Assembly: GCA_030442035.1 (NCBI GenBank)
Contig: JAUJEA010000005.1
Span: 124,001-188,000 of the forward strand
Origin: Splendidivirga corallicola
Lineage (GTDB): Bacteria; Bacteroidota; Bacteroidia; Cytophagales; Cyclobacteriaceae
DNA length: 64,000 nucleotides
Direction of reading: 5' to 3'
In this document: in pieces, positions 1-9,349 of the stretch
Position numbering within the stretch: position 1 is the first letter of the stretch
Layout of the letters: each line of letters begins with the position of its first letter
Notes under the pieces: generated by a model
Databases searched by the model: none
What the model saw: only the letters and a program-made list of their open reading frames with translations
What the model was told of the DNA's origin: nothing
Position numbers and translations under genes: made by a program

Positions 1-2213
1 TTCTTTAATGCAATTTGGGCGGACTTTTCAATTCTTCCATGCCTGCCATCATTGTCAACTACTACTTGGTCTCCAATCTTCAAAACGCTTCCGTCATCAG
101 AAGCCAGATAAAAACTGTATATTCCAGTCTCAGGAATTTTTATCAGACAATCATAGGTGGTGGCAAAATTTTCCTCTCTATGATCTTCCGGAAACCCAAA
201 TTCCGGAAGCGTTGACTCTGTTTTGAAATCGCTTTCTTTTATTTCATTAACTGAATGATATGATCCTTCAAAATATCGGCACATTAACCCGTTATTGAGG
301 GATTCAACATTTAATTCAAGATTGTCTCTATAGTCCTGCTTTTCATACTTGATGTTATAGATATCGCCTCGCTTTCCATTTTTTCTAAAGGCAGCAATTT
401 TAAAATGCGCATCACTCTTAATGGTCTGTGGTTCAGTATATAATGATGAATTTTTATCCGGCAATGAACCGTCAATAGTATATCGAACCTCGAGATCATC
501 AAATGGTCTCGAAACAGTTAGTACAGCGCTATCCACAAATACGTTATTTTCATGAAAACCTCGCAAATCCGGGAGGCGATAGTTGACATCCAATTCATCC
601 AATCTCGTATATTGAGTGTGCATTCTGTTTGAAAAATCATTCCAATCCTTTTGCTCTGACCATGCGACTTCGGATAGGGCGATCATTCTGGGCATGGCCA
701 TGTATTCGCATCTCTCAGGAGTAGGAATATATTCGCTCCATAGATTCGCCTGAACACCGATGATGAATTTTTGTTGCGCTTCTGTTAATGTTTCGGGAAT
801 AGGATTAAAGCTATAAACATGTTCTAAACTTTTGTCATTCGGCTGGTAGTCAAAATAGCAATGAGAAGTGGGTGACATGATTACTTGATTACCTGCTTTA
901 GCTGCATTAAGAGGTGCTTCCGGAACCCAACCACGCCAATACATAACTGTGGCATTTTCACTTACACCTCCATCCAGAATTTCATCCCAACCTATGAGCT
1001 TTTTTCCATGTTCATTAAAATATTTTTCCATCCTTTTGATGAAATAACTCTGTAATTCTTCAATATCCTCTATGCCTTCTTTTTTCATTAGTTCCTGACA
1101 GGCAATAGAATTTTCCCAGCTTGTTTTTTCTACTTCATCACCGCCAATATGGATATATTCGCTGGGAAACAAGTCCATTATTTCATCAAATACATTTTCA
1201 GCGAATTCATAAGTAGTCTCTTTGCAAGGGCAAATAGGTGTTGAAAAAGTTTTTCCCCACCCACGTTCCTCCGAGCAGGTCAATTCCGGATAAGCATTAA
1301 TGGCTGCCATCATATGCCCAGGCATGTCAATCTCAGGCACGATCGTTATATGACGATCAGCAGCAAAATCAATGATCTCTTTCATATCTTCCTGGGTATA
1401 AAAACCACCATAAAATTCTCTTCCCTCCGATTCCATAAAGAATTCTCTGGGCAGCTCAAAGTCAGGGTTTTCTTCAGCACGTTGAAGGCAAACAGCATCA
1501 TGATTGTTTAAACTTCGCCATGCCCCTTGTTCTGTTAGCTTAGGATATTGCTTAATTTCCAACCTCCAACCTTGATCATCGGTTAGGTGTAAATGGAACT
1601 TATTGAATTTATACAGTGCCAGAATATCAATGAATTTTTTCAAATATTCCTTGGAGAAAAAATGCCTGGATACATCCAAGTGCATGCCTCTCCAGGAAAA
1701 ACGAGGTTTGTCCTCAATACTAAGACCTGGGATTACCCAGGATTCACCGGCTTTCAAAACTCCTGTTCTTTCAATCGTCGATGGAAGAAGTTGTCTCAAT
1801 GTTTGTGTGGCCCAAAACAAACCAGCGCTTGAGCCAGATTTGAGGATGATATTTTCATTGTTTACACTCAATTGATATGCTTCGCTGTCATTTTTATTCC
1901 CGTCACCTGTCAGGAATATGGTATTATCAGGCAATCTATTTCCTGAGTGAGGGCCAATCTTGAATTCCTTATCAGTAATTTTCAGAATTGTTTTCAGTAA
2001 AAAATGCGCTTGCTTTTCAGCTGCTACATTATTTTCTTCAAACAGAATCGCAGTGTTACTATCAAATTCGAAATAATCCTCTGATTGCACTAATTCTAGC
2101 GGTGCTGGAATGATGTTTACTTCCGGTTTTTCTTTTCTTTCTTTCTCAGGGTCACATCCGTTCAAAGCCAATAAGGCTATTGCAATCCCAAAGATCATTC
2201 TTCTTATTTCCAT
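1..2213 (-). CDS. GH20 beta-N-acetylhexosaminidase lipoprotein, C-terminus cut by window edge
   Basis: Predicted exo-acting hexosaminidase removing terminal GlcNAc/GalNAc from chitin, peptidoglycan or glycan fragments. I translated it from the ATG at 2213. The frame stays open to base 1, giving at least 737 codons, so the 3' end lies outside the window. The N-terminus is a lipoprotein signal with a Leu-Asn-Gly-Cys lipobox, followed by the GH20 N-terminal alpha/beta domain and the TIM barrel. The barrel has the signatures FHLHLTDDQGWR and HIGGDE; the catalytic Asp-Glu pair is D359-E360. The last visible residues (about 670 to 737) resemble a PA14-type carbohydrate-binding domain, with SDDGS, then IGD and VVDNDGRHG. 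Substrate-assisted catalysis is known for the family. Surface location is inferred from the lipobox. Family confidence is high; the natural substrate is unknown. Confidence 0.93.
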   Translation of the reverse strand, partial: MEIRRMIFGIAIALLALNGCDPEKERKEKPEVNIIPAPLELVQSEDYFEFDSNTAILFEENNVAAEKQAHFLLKTILKITDKEFKIGPHSGNRLPDNTIFLTGDGNKNDSEAYQLSVNNENIILKSGSSAGLFWATQTLRQLLPSTIERTGVLKAGESWVIPGLSIEDKPRFSWRGMHLDVSRHFFSKEYLKKFIDILALYKFNKFHLHLTDDQGWRLEIKQYPKLTEQGAWRSLNNHDAVCLQRAEENPDFELPREFFMESEGREFYGGFYTQEDMKEIIDFAADRHITIVPEIDMPGHMMAAINAYPELTCSEERGWGKTFSTPICPCKETTYEFAENVFDEIMDLFPSEYIHIGGDEVEKTSWENSIACQELMKKEGIEDIEELQSYFIKRMEKYFNEHGKKLIGWDEILDGGVSENATVMYWRGWVPEAPLNAAKAGNQVIMSPTSHCYFDYQPNDKSLEHVYSFNPIPETLTEAQQKFIIGVQANLWSEYIPTPERCEYMAMPRMIALSEVAWSEQKDWNDFSNRMHTQYTRLDELDVNYRLPDLRGFHENNVFVDSAVLTVSRPFDDLEVRYTIDGSLPDKNSSLYTEPQTIKSDAHFKIAAFRKNGKRGDIYNIKYEKQDYRDNLELNVESLNNGLMCRYFEGSYHSVNEIKESDFKTESTLPEFGFPEDHREENFATTYDCLIKIPETGIYSFYLASDDGSVLKIGDQVVVDNDGRHGRIEKSAQIALK

Positions 2214-2367
2214 TACATTCAATTTGTCAATCATTTTGTGCTAATCTTTGACTTCTGTTATTGGATTCATTATTCAAACTGATCCATTATTATTCAGTTA
2301 TAAGAGCAATATCGCTCTTTGAGACCCTTAATAAGTTTGAAAATAGTGCTTCATTCCAACAAAAAAC

Positions 2368-3648
2368 TTATTTTATGGCAAAAGCAAAATCTGTACTGAT
2401 TAGAAAAGCGTTGAGTCCATCGCTTCTGCTATATCTGGCCAGCCTCAGATCAATACTTTTAAATCTGGTTACCCTTCGCTTATTTGGAAATTTAAATCTT
2501 CCAATGCCCCACAATGGAGCATAGTGAATACCAATACCAACTTTATTGCTATTAAATGCTGACAGGTCATAATCAGAGGAGTAAAATTTCTGATTTAAAC
2601 TATGGCGTTTAAATCCTTTAAAAAAGTCTGCCTGTGTTTGTGTATGGAATCTGTAAAAAGGATAAATAGAAAAGAAGTTATTAAGCTTCAATGGCGTTTC
2701 TATACTGGCTGTATGTCCTTGAATACCAAAGTTATCCGAATAAAAACGATAGTATAATCTTGTGATCACATAATCATTTATAAAATAGTTTACTCTAAAA
2801 CCCAATGGTAACTTCCATCGTTCAGCCGGTAGTTTCTCGATCTTAGGAAGATCACGCTCAATGAAGTACACCCGGTGAAATGGTGTGGATAATAATCCCT
2901 TTTGATAGACCAATTCCGAAGATATTGAGACCTGCAACTTTTTATTAATAACCTGCGAAGAGAACAATTCCAGGTTATAGGACCTACGTTTGTTAGTTTC
3001 AATAATTGCCTCAGAGGTTCTTCGTAATTCATCGGGAAAAATGGGCAACCAGGTATCAAAATACAAATGGGCTCGGATACCAAAGGAACGATTTTTATCT
3101 TTTGAATCTTTTGACCATTGTCCTCCTACAGAAGCTGATATATAGTCAGTCTCAATTGAGCCTCCAAAATTCACGGAATAGGTACTGTTCTTTTCAGGCG
3201 TTTCTCGTGTATACCCGATATTCATTTGGATTCTTAGATCTTCTGCCGAAGCTGAAGAAACATAATCATTGATGTTATCTGTGGAAGCAGAGGAGTAAAC
3301 ATTGAGGTGTGAATTGATGTTTAATGTACTTACCGAATCCAGCGGTACATTGACAATGATCTTTAAAGCCCTGTCTTTTAATTCTTCAGTTCCAATACCT
3401 CCGGTTACGGCAGAATGATCCCCATCCTGATCATAATAGTTGAAAAGGAAATTGACATCTACTTCCCTTTTTTCATCCTGTTCTTTGAAAGCTGTTTCCG
3501 GTTTTTTAAGGTCTGCTTTTTCATCGATCTGATTGGTTTGCTGGCCAAAAGCAGGTAATATCTGGAAGGGAAGAACAAAAAGCAATGAAAGCAAAAATTG
3601 CTCATACCATTTCTTAGGTTTTCCAGTGATCCCAACTTTTAGTTGCAT
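2368..3648 (-). CDS. DUF3570 outer-membrane beta-barrel protein
   Basis: A 426-residue protein with a cleavable signal peptide (hydrophobic FLLSLLFVLPFQ, ending near AFGQQ) and alternating aromatic/polar strands typical of an outer-membrane barrel. The early segment with FNYYDQDGDHSAVTGGIGTE matches what I know of DUF3570, a Bacteroidota-enriched family without an established function. A GTG at 3654 is also in frame. I prefer the ATG at 3648 because GGAGGAGG, a strong Shine-Dalgarno-like run, sits just upstream. That run is also the coding sequence for the Gly-Gly-Gly tail of the preceding DUF4266 gene, whose end overlaps this start. It is the last gene of a three-gene operon with the DUF4266 lipoprotein and another barrel. 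Function is not established. Confidence 0.85.
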   Translation of the reverse strand: MQLKVGITGKPKKWYEQFLLSLLFVLPFQILPAFGQQTNQIDEKADLKKPETAFKEQDEKREVDVNFLFNYYDQDGDHSAVTGGIGTEELKDRALKIIVNVPLDSVSTLNINSHLNVYSSASTDNINDYVSSASAEDLRIQMNIGYTRETPEKNSTYSVNFGGSIETDYISASVGGQWSKDSKDKNRSFGIRAHLYFDTWLPIFPDELRRTSEAIIETNKRRSYNLELFSSQVINKKLQVSISSELVYQKGLLSTPFHRVYFIERDLPKIEKLPAERWKLPLGFRVNYFINDYVITRLYYRFYSDNFGIQGHTASIETPLKLNNFFSIYPFYRFHTQTQADFFKGFKRHSLNQKFYSSDYDLSAFNSNKVGIGIHYAPLWGIGRFKFPNKRRVTRFKSIDLRLARYSRSDGLNAFLISTDFAFAIK

Positions 3649-3863
3649 CCACACCCTCCTCCTACTTTTCCCCCATTTGCTCCGGAACTACCTTCACGAT
3701 ACGACTCAATATTAATCTCAAAATATTCAATTTTCCTGGCTTTTAAAGCCATCTCTTCATCGTTCAGATACATTTTTTGATAAGCTTCCACAGACACGCA
3801 GGATGAAAAGCCAGACAAAATGACGAAAAAAAACAAAACCCTAACAATACTTCTTTCAATCAT
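3639..3863 (-). CDS. DUF4266 small lipoprotein with C-terminal GGGCGCN tail
   Basis: A 74-residue protein with a lipoprotein signal (LSGFSSC lipobox, Cys at about residue 22). A short charged region with YLNDEEMALKARKIEYF follows, then a Gly/Ser-rich linker and the terminal motif GGGCGCN. This architecture matches DUF4266, which in Bacteroidota usually travels with DUF3570 proteins. The conserved C-terminal Cys pair suggests a ligand, cofactor or modification site, but that is inference. It starts 7 nt after the stop of the upstream barrel gene and overlaps the start of the DUF3570 gene, so all three are probably co-transcribed and translationally coupled. No ApbE or thioredoxin gene, which I recall as frequent neighbours of this pair, is adjacent here. 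Confidence 0.85.
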   Translation of the reverse strand: MIERSIVRVLFFFVILSGFSSCVSVEAYQKMYLNDEEMALKARKIEYFEINIESYREGSSGANGGKVGGGCGCN

Positions 3864-3870
3864 AATTGTA

Positions 3871-4530
3871 TCATTTTAACCAATACCTGATACCAAATGT
3901 AAGACCAGTGCTGTAGACATTATGTCTCTCACCGTCATTTTTTTCTTCTCTCGGTACGATAGTCATGGCAGTGTAAGCCGGTCGAAATATTAACACAAAT
4001 TTATCCTTTCTGAACTCATTGGTTATACCTACCTCCCAGAATGTTCTGTTCCCAAAATTATTTTTTTCAGGATGCAATGTTCCGATTTCAAAAAAACCAA
4101 ATTTCACATGAGGTGCAAAAGTATAATGGGACATTTGCAGAAGATCATATTCCGACGCTACATGATAAGTAAAGAAAGTAACCACGCCATTTGATATTTT
4201 ATATTTACTGCGAATAGGCCGTGTATCATCTGAGGCGATCATGTCGTCATCTGTCAAAAAAGCAAAACTTCCTCCTAATCCCAATTTGAATCGGTGAATT
4301 CTATACAATACATTCAGACCCATGGGGACTTTTAAGCTATGATGTGACCTGTCCCACCCAAGATCATTTTTGACTCCTCCGTCGCTGGTTCCTTTATTAT
4401 ACACCCACCAGCCGGCCTCCGCACCAATCGAGATCTCCAATGCGATCTTCTTGTTGATGGCATGGTCCTGAGCAATCAAAACAGATGTGCCCTGAATCAA
4501 ACAAAGTACGATGAATATCCATCTTACCAT
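3871..4530 (-). CDS. hypothetical outer-membrane beta-barrel protein
   Basis: A 219-residue protein with a signal peptide (WIFIVLCLIQGTSVLIAQ) and amphipathic strands ending in an aromatic C-terminus (GIRYWLK), as expected for a small outer-membrane barrel. I chose the ATG at 4530; the upstream TTG at 4548 would put a polar stretch before the signal. It is the first gene of the apparent operon that continues with the DUF4266 lipoprotein (7-nt gap) and the DUF3570 barrel. I do not recognise a specific family. A porin-like or structural envelope role is only inferred from the strand pattern and context. Confidence 0.7.
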   Translation of the reverse strand: MVRWIFIVLCLIQGTSVLIAQDHAINKKIALEISIGAEAGWWVYNKGTSDGGVKNDLGWDRSHHSLKVPMGLNVLYRIHRFKLGLGGSFAFLTDDDMIASDDTRPIRSKYKISNGVVTFFTYHVASEYDLLQMSHYTFAPHVKFGFFEIGTLHPEKNNFGNRTFWEVGITNEFRKDKFVLIFRPAYTAMTIVPREEKNDGERHNVYSTGLTFGIRYWLK

Positions 4531-4658
4531 GGCCGTAAAATTAGACAAATTATTGCTAATCGCAGGTTTCCTGGCGACTCCGCTAAGTTAAAAAATTATG
4601 AACATTAGCATTTGCTATAGTAAGATATTCCTTTAAATCAATCATCTCCCAAAGCCGT

Positions 4659-6029
4659 TTACCTCATAATCTTTTTTATCAAGCTCAGCTTCCCCTTATA
4701 GGGCGGATATCTGAGTGGCACATCAATCCAGGTCGCTTTCTTTATAATGCTCTTTTTCTGGCTGAAAGTTTCATAACTATTTAGCCCGTGATAGGCTCCC
4801 ATTCCGCTGTTACCCACACCTCCGAAAGGCAAATGAGTATTCCCTAAATGGACGAGCGTATCATTGATGCAACCACCACCAAATGATACTTCTTGAATGA
4901 TCCTGTTTTGCTTTTGAGGATTGTTTGAAAAATAATACAGTGCAAGCGGTTCCGGTCTTTGGTTTATCTGATCTATTATCCGGTTGAACTCAGTAAATTC
5001 TATAATTGGTAAAACAGGGCCAAAGATCTCTTCCCGCATAATTGGATCCTCCCAAATAACCTGATCAATAAGTGTTGGAGCGATATAACATTCATCAGCA
5101 TCAATCACACCTCCAGCAATCACCTTATTTTGATCAATCAATTTCGTAATTCTTTCGAAATGCTTCAGGTTTATAATTCTTGGGAAATCATGATTTGTTT
5201 TGGGATCATGAGAATAAAACCGTTCAATATCCCTTTTTAAATGCTCAATAAATTTGGCCTTGACATCTCTGTGAACAAGCAGATAGTCAGGGGCCACACA
5301 GGTTTGTCCACCGTTCAAAAATTTTCCCCAAACAATTCTTCTTGAGGCTATTCTTAGATTGGCATCTTTGTCAACAATACAGGGGCTTTTACCTCCAAGC
5401 TCCAGGGTGACAGGTGTTAAGTATTCTGCAGCCGCTTTTGCCACGATTTTTCCGACGACCTCACTTCCCGTAAAAAAGATATAGTCAAATCTTTCAGCTA
5501 ACAGGGCCTGAGAGACTTCAACTCCTCCTTCAATGATTGCCACATGGGCCTGGTCAAAAACCATTGATATCAAATCTTTAATAACCTTTGAGGTATGTTC
5601 TGTTATTTCAGAAGGTTTAACGATCACTGTATTTCCGGCAGCAACAGCACCAATCAAGGGCATGATTGCCAGGTAAAAAGGATAGTTCCAGGGAGAAATG
5701 ATTAACACCTGGCCATAGGGAACAGAATATATATAACTACTTCCTTTAAAGTTTGTGATGGGCGTTCTTACATTTTCAGGTTCGGACCAATCTTCCAGAT
5801 TTTTAACAAATAGATTGATCTCCTCATAGACAAGTCCAATCTCGGTGACATAAGTTTCAAAATCTGATTTTCTAAAATCTTTTTCCAATGCCTCATAAAT
5901 CTGTTCTTCGTTGGCTTTAATAACCTTCTTGAGTTGCTTTAACTTTTTCAATCTATCTTTCACTTTCCTGGTCGTACCACTTAAGAAAAAGGTCCTTTGT
6001 TTTTCAAGTAGGGTTTTGATGTCGTTCAT
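4659..6029 (-). CDS. aldehyde dehydrogenase (ALDH3-like)
   Basis: A 456-residue NAD(P)-dependent aldehyde dehydrogenase, probably oxidising aliphatic or aromatic aldehydes to acids in the cytoplasm. Visible motifs are the Rossmann region with SPWNYPFYLAIMPL and NTVIVKPSE, the glutamate motif LELGGKSP, and the catalytic cysteine in NGGQTCVAPDY. The motif EEIFGPVLPI and the C-terminal PFGGVGNSGMG follow. Length and the absence of an N-terminal extension fit the ALDH3 class, including forms with a short hydrophobic or basic tail. It is a single minus-strand gene divergent from the AraC-type regulator at 6249, which could control it, although no operator is recognised. Substrate is not predictable from sequence. 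Confidence 0.92.
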   Translation of the reverse strand: MNDIKTLLEKQRTFFLSGTTRKVKDRLKKLKQLKKVIKANEEQIYEALEKDFRKSDFETYVTEIGLVYEEINLFVKNLEDWSEPENVRTPITNFKGSSYIYSVPYGQVLIISPWNYPFYLAIMPLIGAVAAGNTVIVKPSEITEHTSKVIKDLISMVFDQAHVAIIEGGVEVSQALLAERFDYIFFTGSEVVGKIVAKAAAEYLTPVTLELGGKSPCIVDKDANLRIASRRIVWGKFLNGGQTCVAPDYLLVHRDVKAKFIEHLKRDIERFYSHDPKTNHDFPRIINLKHFERITKLIDQNKVIAGGVIDADECYIAPTLIDQVIWEDPIMREEIFGPVLPIIEFTEFNRIIDQINQRPEPLALYYFSNNPQKQNRIIQEVSFGGGCINDTLVHLGNTHLPFGGVGNSGMGAYHGLNSYETFSQKKSIIKKATWIDVPLRYPPYKGKLSLIKKIMR

Positions 6030-6170
6030 ATATATGGATTTTTCTGATCATAGCAGGTTAATGATCCAACCTGTTTACCTAAATATACTAAATCTTGTAC
6101 TGGATGATAATTCGTACCATAAGTGTTTGTAGCTCATATCACTTCATGATTCACACCAACTTGACAACAC

Positions 6171-6200
6171 TTTGTTGGCTAACAAAATAAACTATCTTTG
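6171..6200 (+). promoter_or_regulatory. Bacteroidota-type promoter for the AraC-family gene
   Basis: TTTG at 6171-6174 (-33-like) and TATCTTTG at 6193-6200 (matching -7 TAnnTTTG) are separated by 18 nt and lie 48 nt upstream of the ATG at 6249. This agrees with the known consensus for the primary sigma factor of Bacteroidota; no transcript data were available. Confidence 0.6.
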
Positions 6201-6248
6201 TATGGGTCTCATAGAAGTCCATATTAAAAAACAATTGGATAAAGTTCG

Positions 6249-7406
6249 ATGAAATCTATTTCCCTGGATATATGGTCAATATTAATTCTGATCAGTATGG
6301 CTCAGGGAATTTTTATGATCATCTTCCTGATCATCAAAAAAGGAGGTTCGAAAGCCACCCATTTCCTGCTGGCTCTGTTGGGTGTATTTGTTTGGCTACA
6401 AGCGGAATTTCTTTCCATCAGAATTCCATATGATCTTGGGGTTAATTTATTCTATGGAACAAGATATGGATCATGGTTGGTCATCGGGCCATTATTTTAT
6501 TTTTACACTCGTTCCTTAATTGATTCCAACTACCAGTTTAAGTTAAAAAACAGCATACATTTTCTTCCATTCATCGTTTTTGCCATTCTAATTCCTTTGT
6601 TCAGCACAGACTTTCTAAGTTTCAGGCAAATGCATTATGGTATGTTATCCGTATTCGACAAATACAATGAGCATCTCTCATTTATCCAGGGTATTTATAG
6701 TGTTATTTTCATTATTCAATTCTTTCATTTATTAACTTATTTGATCATCTCAGAATCCATCATAAGGAAACATGCTATTTCGCTAAAAGAAATATTCTCC
6801 AATATTGATAAGATCAATTTAAAGTGGTTAAAGAATCTTTCTTTTCTGATGATTATTGTACTTTCATTCTCTGTAATTTTTCTTTTTGTGCTGTTCTTTT
6901 CGGCGTATTATAGAAGACAATGGGATTATCTATATGTTTTTCCTATGTCTTTTTTTACTTATTTAACCAGCTTTCGTTATACGCTTCATCCCGAGTTGTT
7001 TGATTCGCAGATTAGCCGCTTCAATGGCAACAAGAAATATTCAAAATCCTCTCTGACCAGGGAACAGGCATCCCAATACCTGAAAGACCTCAAAACATAT
7101 TTGTCTGAGGAAAAACCATTTTTAAATAATGAATTAAGACTTCAGGAGTTGGCTGAAGCTTTATCTATGTCTCCGCATCATTTGTCGCAAGTGATCAACG
7201 ATCAGTTGAATCTGAATTTCTACGATTTCATTAATCAATATCGCATCGAGGAGGCCAAACGAATTATAAAATCAAAGGGAAATGAAAAAACACTTCTACA
7301 GATAGCCTATATGGCTGGGTTCAATAATAAAACTTCATTTACGAATGCCTTCAAAAAAAATACAGGTATGACTCCCTCCTCCTACAAGGAAAGTACACTT
7401 ACCTAA
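6249..7406 (+). CDS. membrane-anchored AraC-family transcriptional regulator
   Basis: A 385-residue protein. Residues 1 to about 250 contain some seven hydrophobic helices (for example LILISMAQGIFMIIFLII and FIVFAILIPLFS). After a linker, the last 110 residues form an AraC-type double helix-turn-helix: LQELAEALSMSPHHLSQVIND, then the second helix-turn-helix around LLQIAYMAGFNNKTSFTNAFKK and the typical ending GMTPSSY. Such 7TM-AraC proteins are common in Bacteroidota and presumably sense a membrane or extracellular cue, but the ligand is unknown. It diverges from the aldehyde dehydrogenase gene and precedes the YceI-TPR gene. Either could be its target (inference). Confidence 0.88.
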   Translation: MKSISLDIWSILILISMAQGIFMIIFLIIKKGGSKATHFLLALLGVFVWLQAEFLSIRIPYDLGVNLFYGTRYGSWLVIGPLFYFYTRSLIDSNYQFKLKNSIHFLPFIVFAILIPLFSTDFLSFRQMHYGMLSVFDKYNEHLSFIQGIYSVIFIIQFFHLLTYLIISESIIRKHAISLKEIFSNIDKINLKWLKNLSFLMIIVLSFSVIFLFVLFFSAYYRRQWDYLYVFPMSFFTYLTSFRYTLHPELFDSQISRFNGNKKYSKSSLTREQASQYLKDLKTYLSEEKPFLNNELRLQELAEALSMSPHHLSQVINDQLNLNFYDFINQYRIEEAKRIIKSKGNEKTLLQIAYMAGFNNKTSFTNAFKKNTGMTPSSYKESTLT

Positions 7407-7590
7407 GTTAATCGATAAATTATTTTCGTTTAGCTGGAAATTGATCTTCCTCTTGCTCTATACCACAATTCAAAAAGTTCCGCTTTGGAACTCATAATAA
7501 AACTAAAATAATGGATAACCCTCATAGGGATTGTCGACAAACACCTTCCTGATCAATAATATCAGCTATCATTAACAAAATTCACTTCTT

Positions 7591-8586
7591 ATGAAAAGAC
7601 TTATTACTACGGCAATTTTAGTATTGTTCGCTACAAGCATCTGCGGTGCACAAGAATCCAACTCTGACTTTGATATTTCCCAGATCTATCCCATAGAAAA
7701 TTCGCATTCCTATGTTGGTTTTTCGGTAAAATATATGGGTTATGCTATGGTAAAAGGAAGATTTCAAAAGTTCAATGGATCTGTGCGCTATGACGAAGAT
7801 GATCTTGAAAAAACGTCAGTTTCAATTTCCATACCCGCCAATAGTATAGACACCGATCATGATTGGCGAGATAAAGATCTGAGGTCCGACCAATGGTTCG
7901 ATGCTGAAAAGTATCCATTCATCACTTTCAAAAGCACCAAAGTAGAAAAAGCCAAGATTGGGTTTCAGGTCATTGGGAACCTCACCATTAAAGAAATAAC
8001 AAAAGAAGTTACCATTAAAATGGACAAACCATCAGGGGTATTAAAAGATGGCAGAGGTGATTCCCAGATCATATTTACAGGAACTACGAGCATTGATAGA
8101 ACAGAGTTCGGGGTAGAAGGCGCCAGATGGAGTAAAGTAAAGGAAGGTATTATGGGTGTGGATAACAAAATTCTCATAGAACTAAGTATCCTCGCCAAAC
8201 GGATCAATGCAGGCAATTTTAAAAACTGGGTAAAAAACGAAAATAGTCCGCAGGGGAAAATATATAAAGTTATCAGTGAACAGGGAGTTCAGGAGGGCCT
8301 AAAAACCTTTGATCAATTAAAGGATGAACCCGATTCCAGGGTTACGGCTAATTCATTAAATGTGGTTGGTTATATGTTATTAAAGGAAAATAGAACAAAG
8401 GAGGCAATTCAGGTTTTCAAAAAGAACATCGATGCATTCCCGGACGATCCGAACGTATATGATTCATATGCCGAAGCCATTGCAACAGATGGGAATCTCC
8501 CGGAGGCCTCAAAATATTATAAGTTGGCGCTGGAAAAAAATCCTGAGAATGTCAACGCTCTGGAAATTCTAAGACATTTAGATTAA
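7591..8586 (+). CDS. periplasmic YceI-family protein with C-terminal TPR
   Basis: A 331-residue protein with a signal peptide (LITTAILVLFATSICGAQ). Residues about 30 to 205 form a YceI-like lipocalin-type barrel, with HSYVGFSVKYMG, RFQKFNGSVRYD, DTDHDWRDKDLRSDQWFDAEKYPFI and TSIDRTEFGV. YceI proteins bind isoprenoid or amphiphilic lipids in the periplasm. Residues about 240 to 331 carry tetratricopeptide-like helices (NRTKEAIQVFKKNIDAFPDDPNVYDS and a second unit ending KNPENVNALEIL). The fusion of a lipid-binding barrel to a short TPR suggests a role in delivering or assembling a partner complex (inference). The ATG at 7591 is supported by the signal peptide. It converges with the SGNH hydrolase gene. 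Confidence 0.88.
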   Translation: MKRLITTAILVLFATSICGAQESNSDFDISQIYPIENSHSYVGFSVKYMGYAMVKGRFQKFNGSVRYDEDDLEKTSVSISIPANSIDTDHDWRDKDLRSDQWFDAEKYPFITFKSTKVEKAKIGFQVIGNLTIKEITKEVTIKMDKPSGVLKDGRGDSQIIFTGTTSIDRTEFGVEGARWSKVKEGIMGVDNKILIELSILAKRINAGNFKNWVKNENSPQGKIYKVISEQGVQEGLKTFDQLKDEPDSRVTANSLNVVGYMLLKENRTKEAIQVFKKNIDAFPDDPNVYDSYAEAIATDGNLPEASKYYKLALEKNPENVNALEILRHLD

Positions 8587-8592
8587 ATACGC

Positions 8593-8640
8593 ACAAAGGG
8601 TATCACTGAAACCTGCAGGTGGAAAAATGATATCCTTTGT
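8593..8640. terminator. bidirectional hairpin terminator between convergent genes
   Basis: A 13-nt inverted repeat (8593-8605 and 8628-8640, one G/T wobble) with a 22-nt loop lies between the stops of the YceI-TPR gene and the SGNH hydrolase gene. Its position suggests shared intrinsic termination; the U-tract is weak. Confidence 0.5.
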
Positions 8641-8660
8641 TCCTTTCTGGAAGGGTTACT

Positions 8661-9341
8661 TTATTTCAGCATATATTCAACCTCTTTTTCAATGAGATTG
8701 ACCCATTGTTCATACATTTTTGCCGAGGGATGTAACTCATCCGAAGCCACTAATTCAGGATCAAGGTCAGCCTTACGTGAGATCGGTGTGATATCAAAGT
8801 ATTTTACCCCTGCCTCTTCTGAGATTTCTCTGTTGATTTTATTGTAGATATCCAGTTCTTCAGCGATTTTTTCAGGATCCTTCTCTTGTCCAAAAGGTGT
8901 TTTTCCGTAGTCAGGGATGGATACAACAAAGACCCTATTTTTTTTATTTCCTGAAAATGTAATCGCCTGATCCAATAATTGCTTAAACTCTTTTTTGTAC
9001 ACCTCGATGTCATAACCCCGGTATTGATTATTCACACCAATTAACAGTGAAACCAGGTCATATTGCTCATGAGTGCCATCTTTTCTAATGCCCTCAATCA
9101 ACTCACCGGTGGTCCAACCGGTGGTGGCAATGATCTTCGGATCGGCTATGTCAAAACCTGTTGTTCTCAATCTATCTATCAGGACCACCGGCCACCTTTC
9201 ACTTTGCTTAACGCTTTCTCCTATGGTATATGAATCTCCTAATGCCAAATACTTCATTTGATGCTCTTTATTCTTTGATTGCGAACAGGCCGAAAATAAG
9301 CATATAAACAAACAGATGGAAATCAGTAATATTTTTTTCAT
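8661..9341 (-). CDS. SGNH/GDSL-family hydrolase lipoprotein
   Basis: A 226-residue esterase/lipase-type protein. The N-terminal lipoprotein signal has the lipobox LFSAC. SGNH blocks are visible: LALGDSYTIGE (nucleophile Ser), the Gly block around ATTGWTTGEL, GVNNQYRG (Asn), and the C-terminal SDELHPSAKMYEQW carrying the catalytic Asp/His. Length is normal for a single-domain SGNH enzyme. Hydrolysis of an ester on a lipid, glycan or small molecule at the cell surface or in the periplasm is inferred. The gene stands alone on the minus strand, convergent with YceI-TPR and divergent from the thiamine operon. Confidence 0.88.
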   Translation of the reverse strand: MKKILLISICLFICLFSACSQSKNKEHQMKYLALGDSYTIGESVKQSERWPVVLIDRLRTTGFDIADPKIIATTGWTTGELIEGIRKDGTHEQYDLVSLLIGVNNQYRGYDIEVYKKEFKQLLDQAITFSGNKKNRVFVVSIPDYGKTPFGQEKDPEKIAEELDIYNKINREISEEAGVKYFDITPISRKADLDPELVASDELHPSAKMYEQWVNLIEKEVEYMLK

Positions 9342-9349
9342 AAGTAATT

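Noticed and set aside
8-226. plus-strand frames at the left edge
   Set aside because: Antisense to the in-frame C-terminal part of the GH20 gene, which shows a clear PA14-like sequence.
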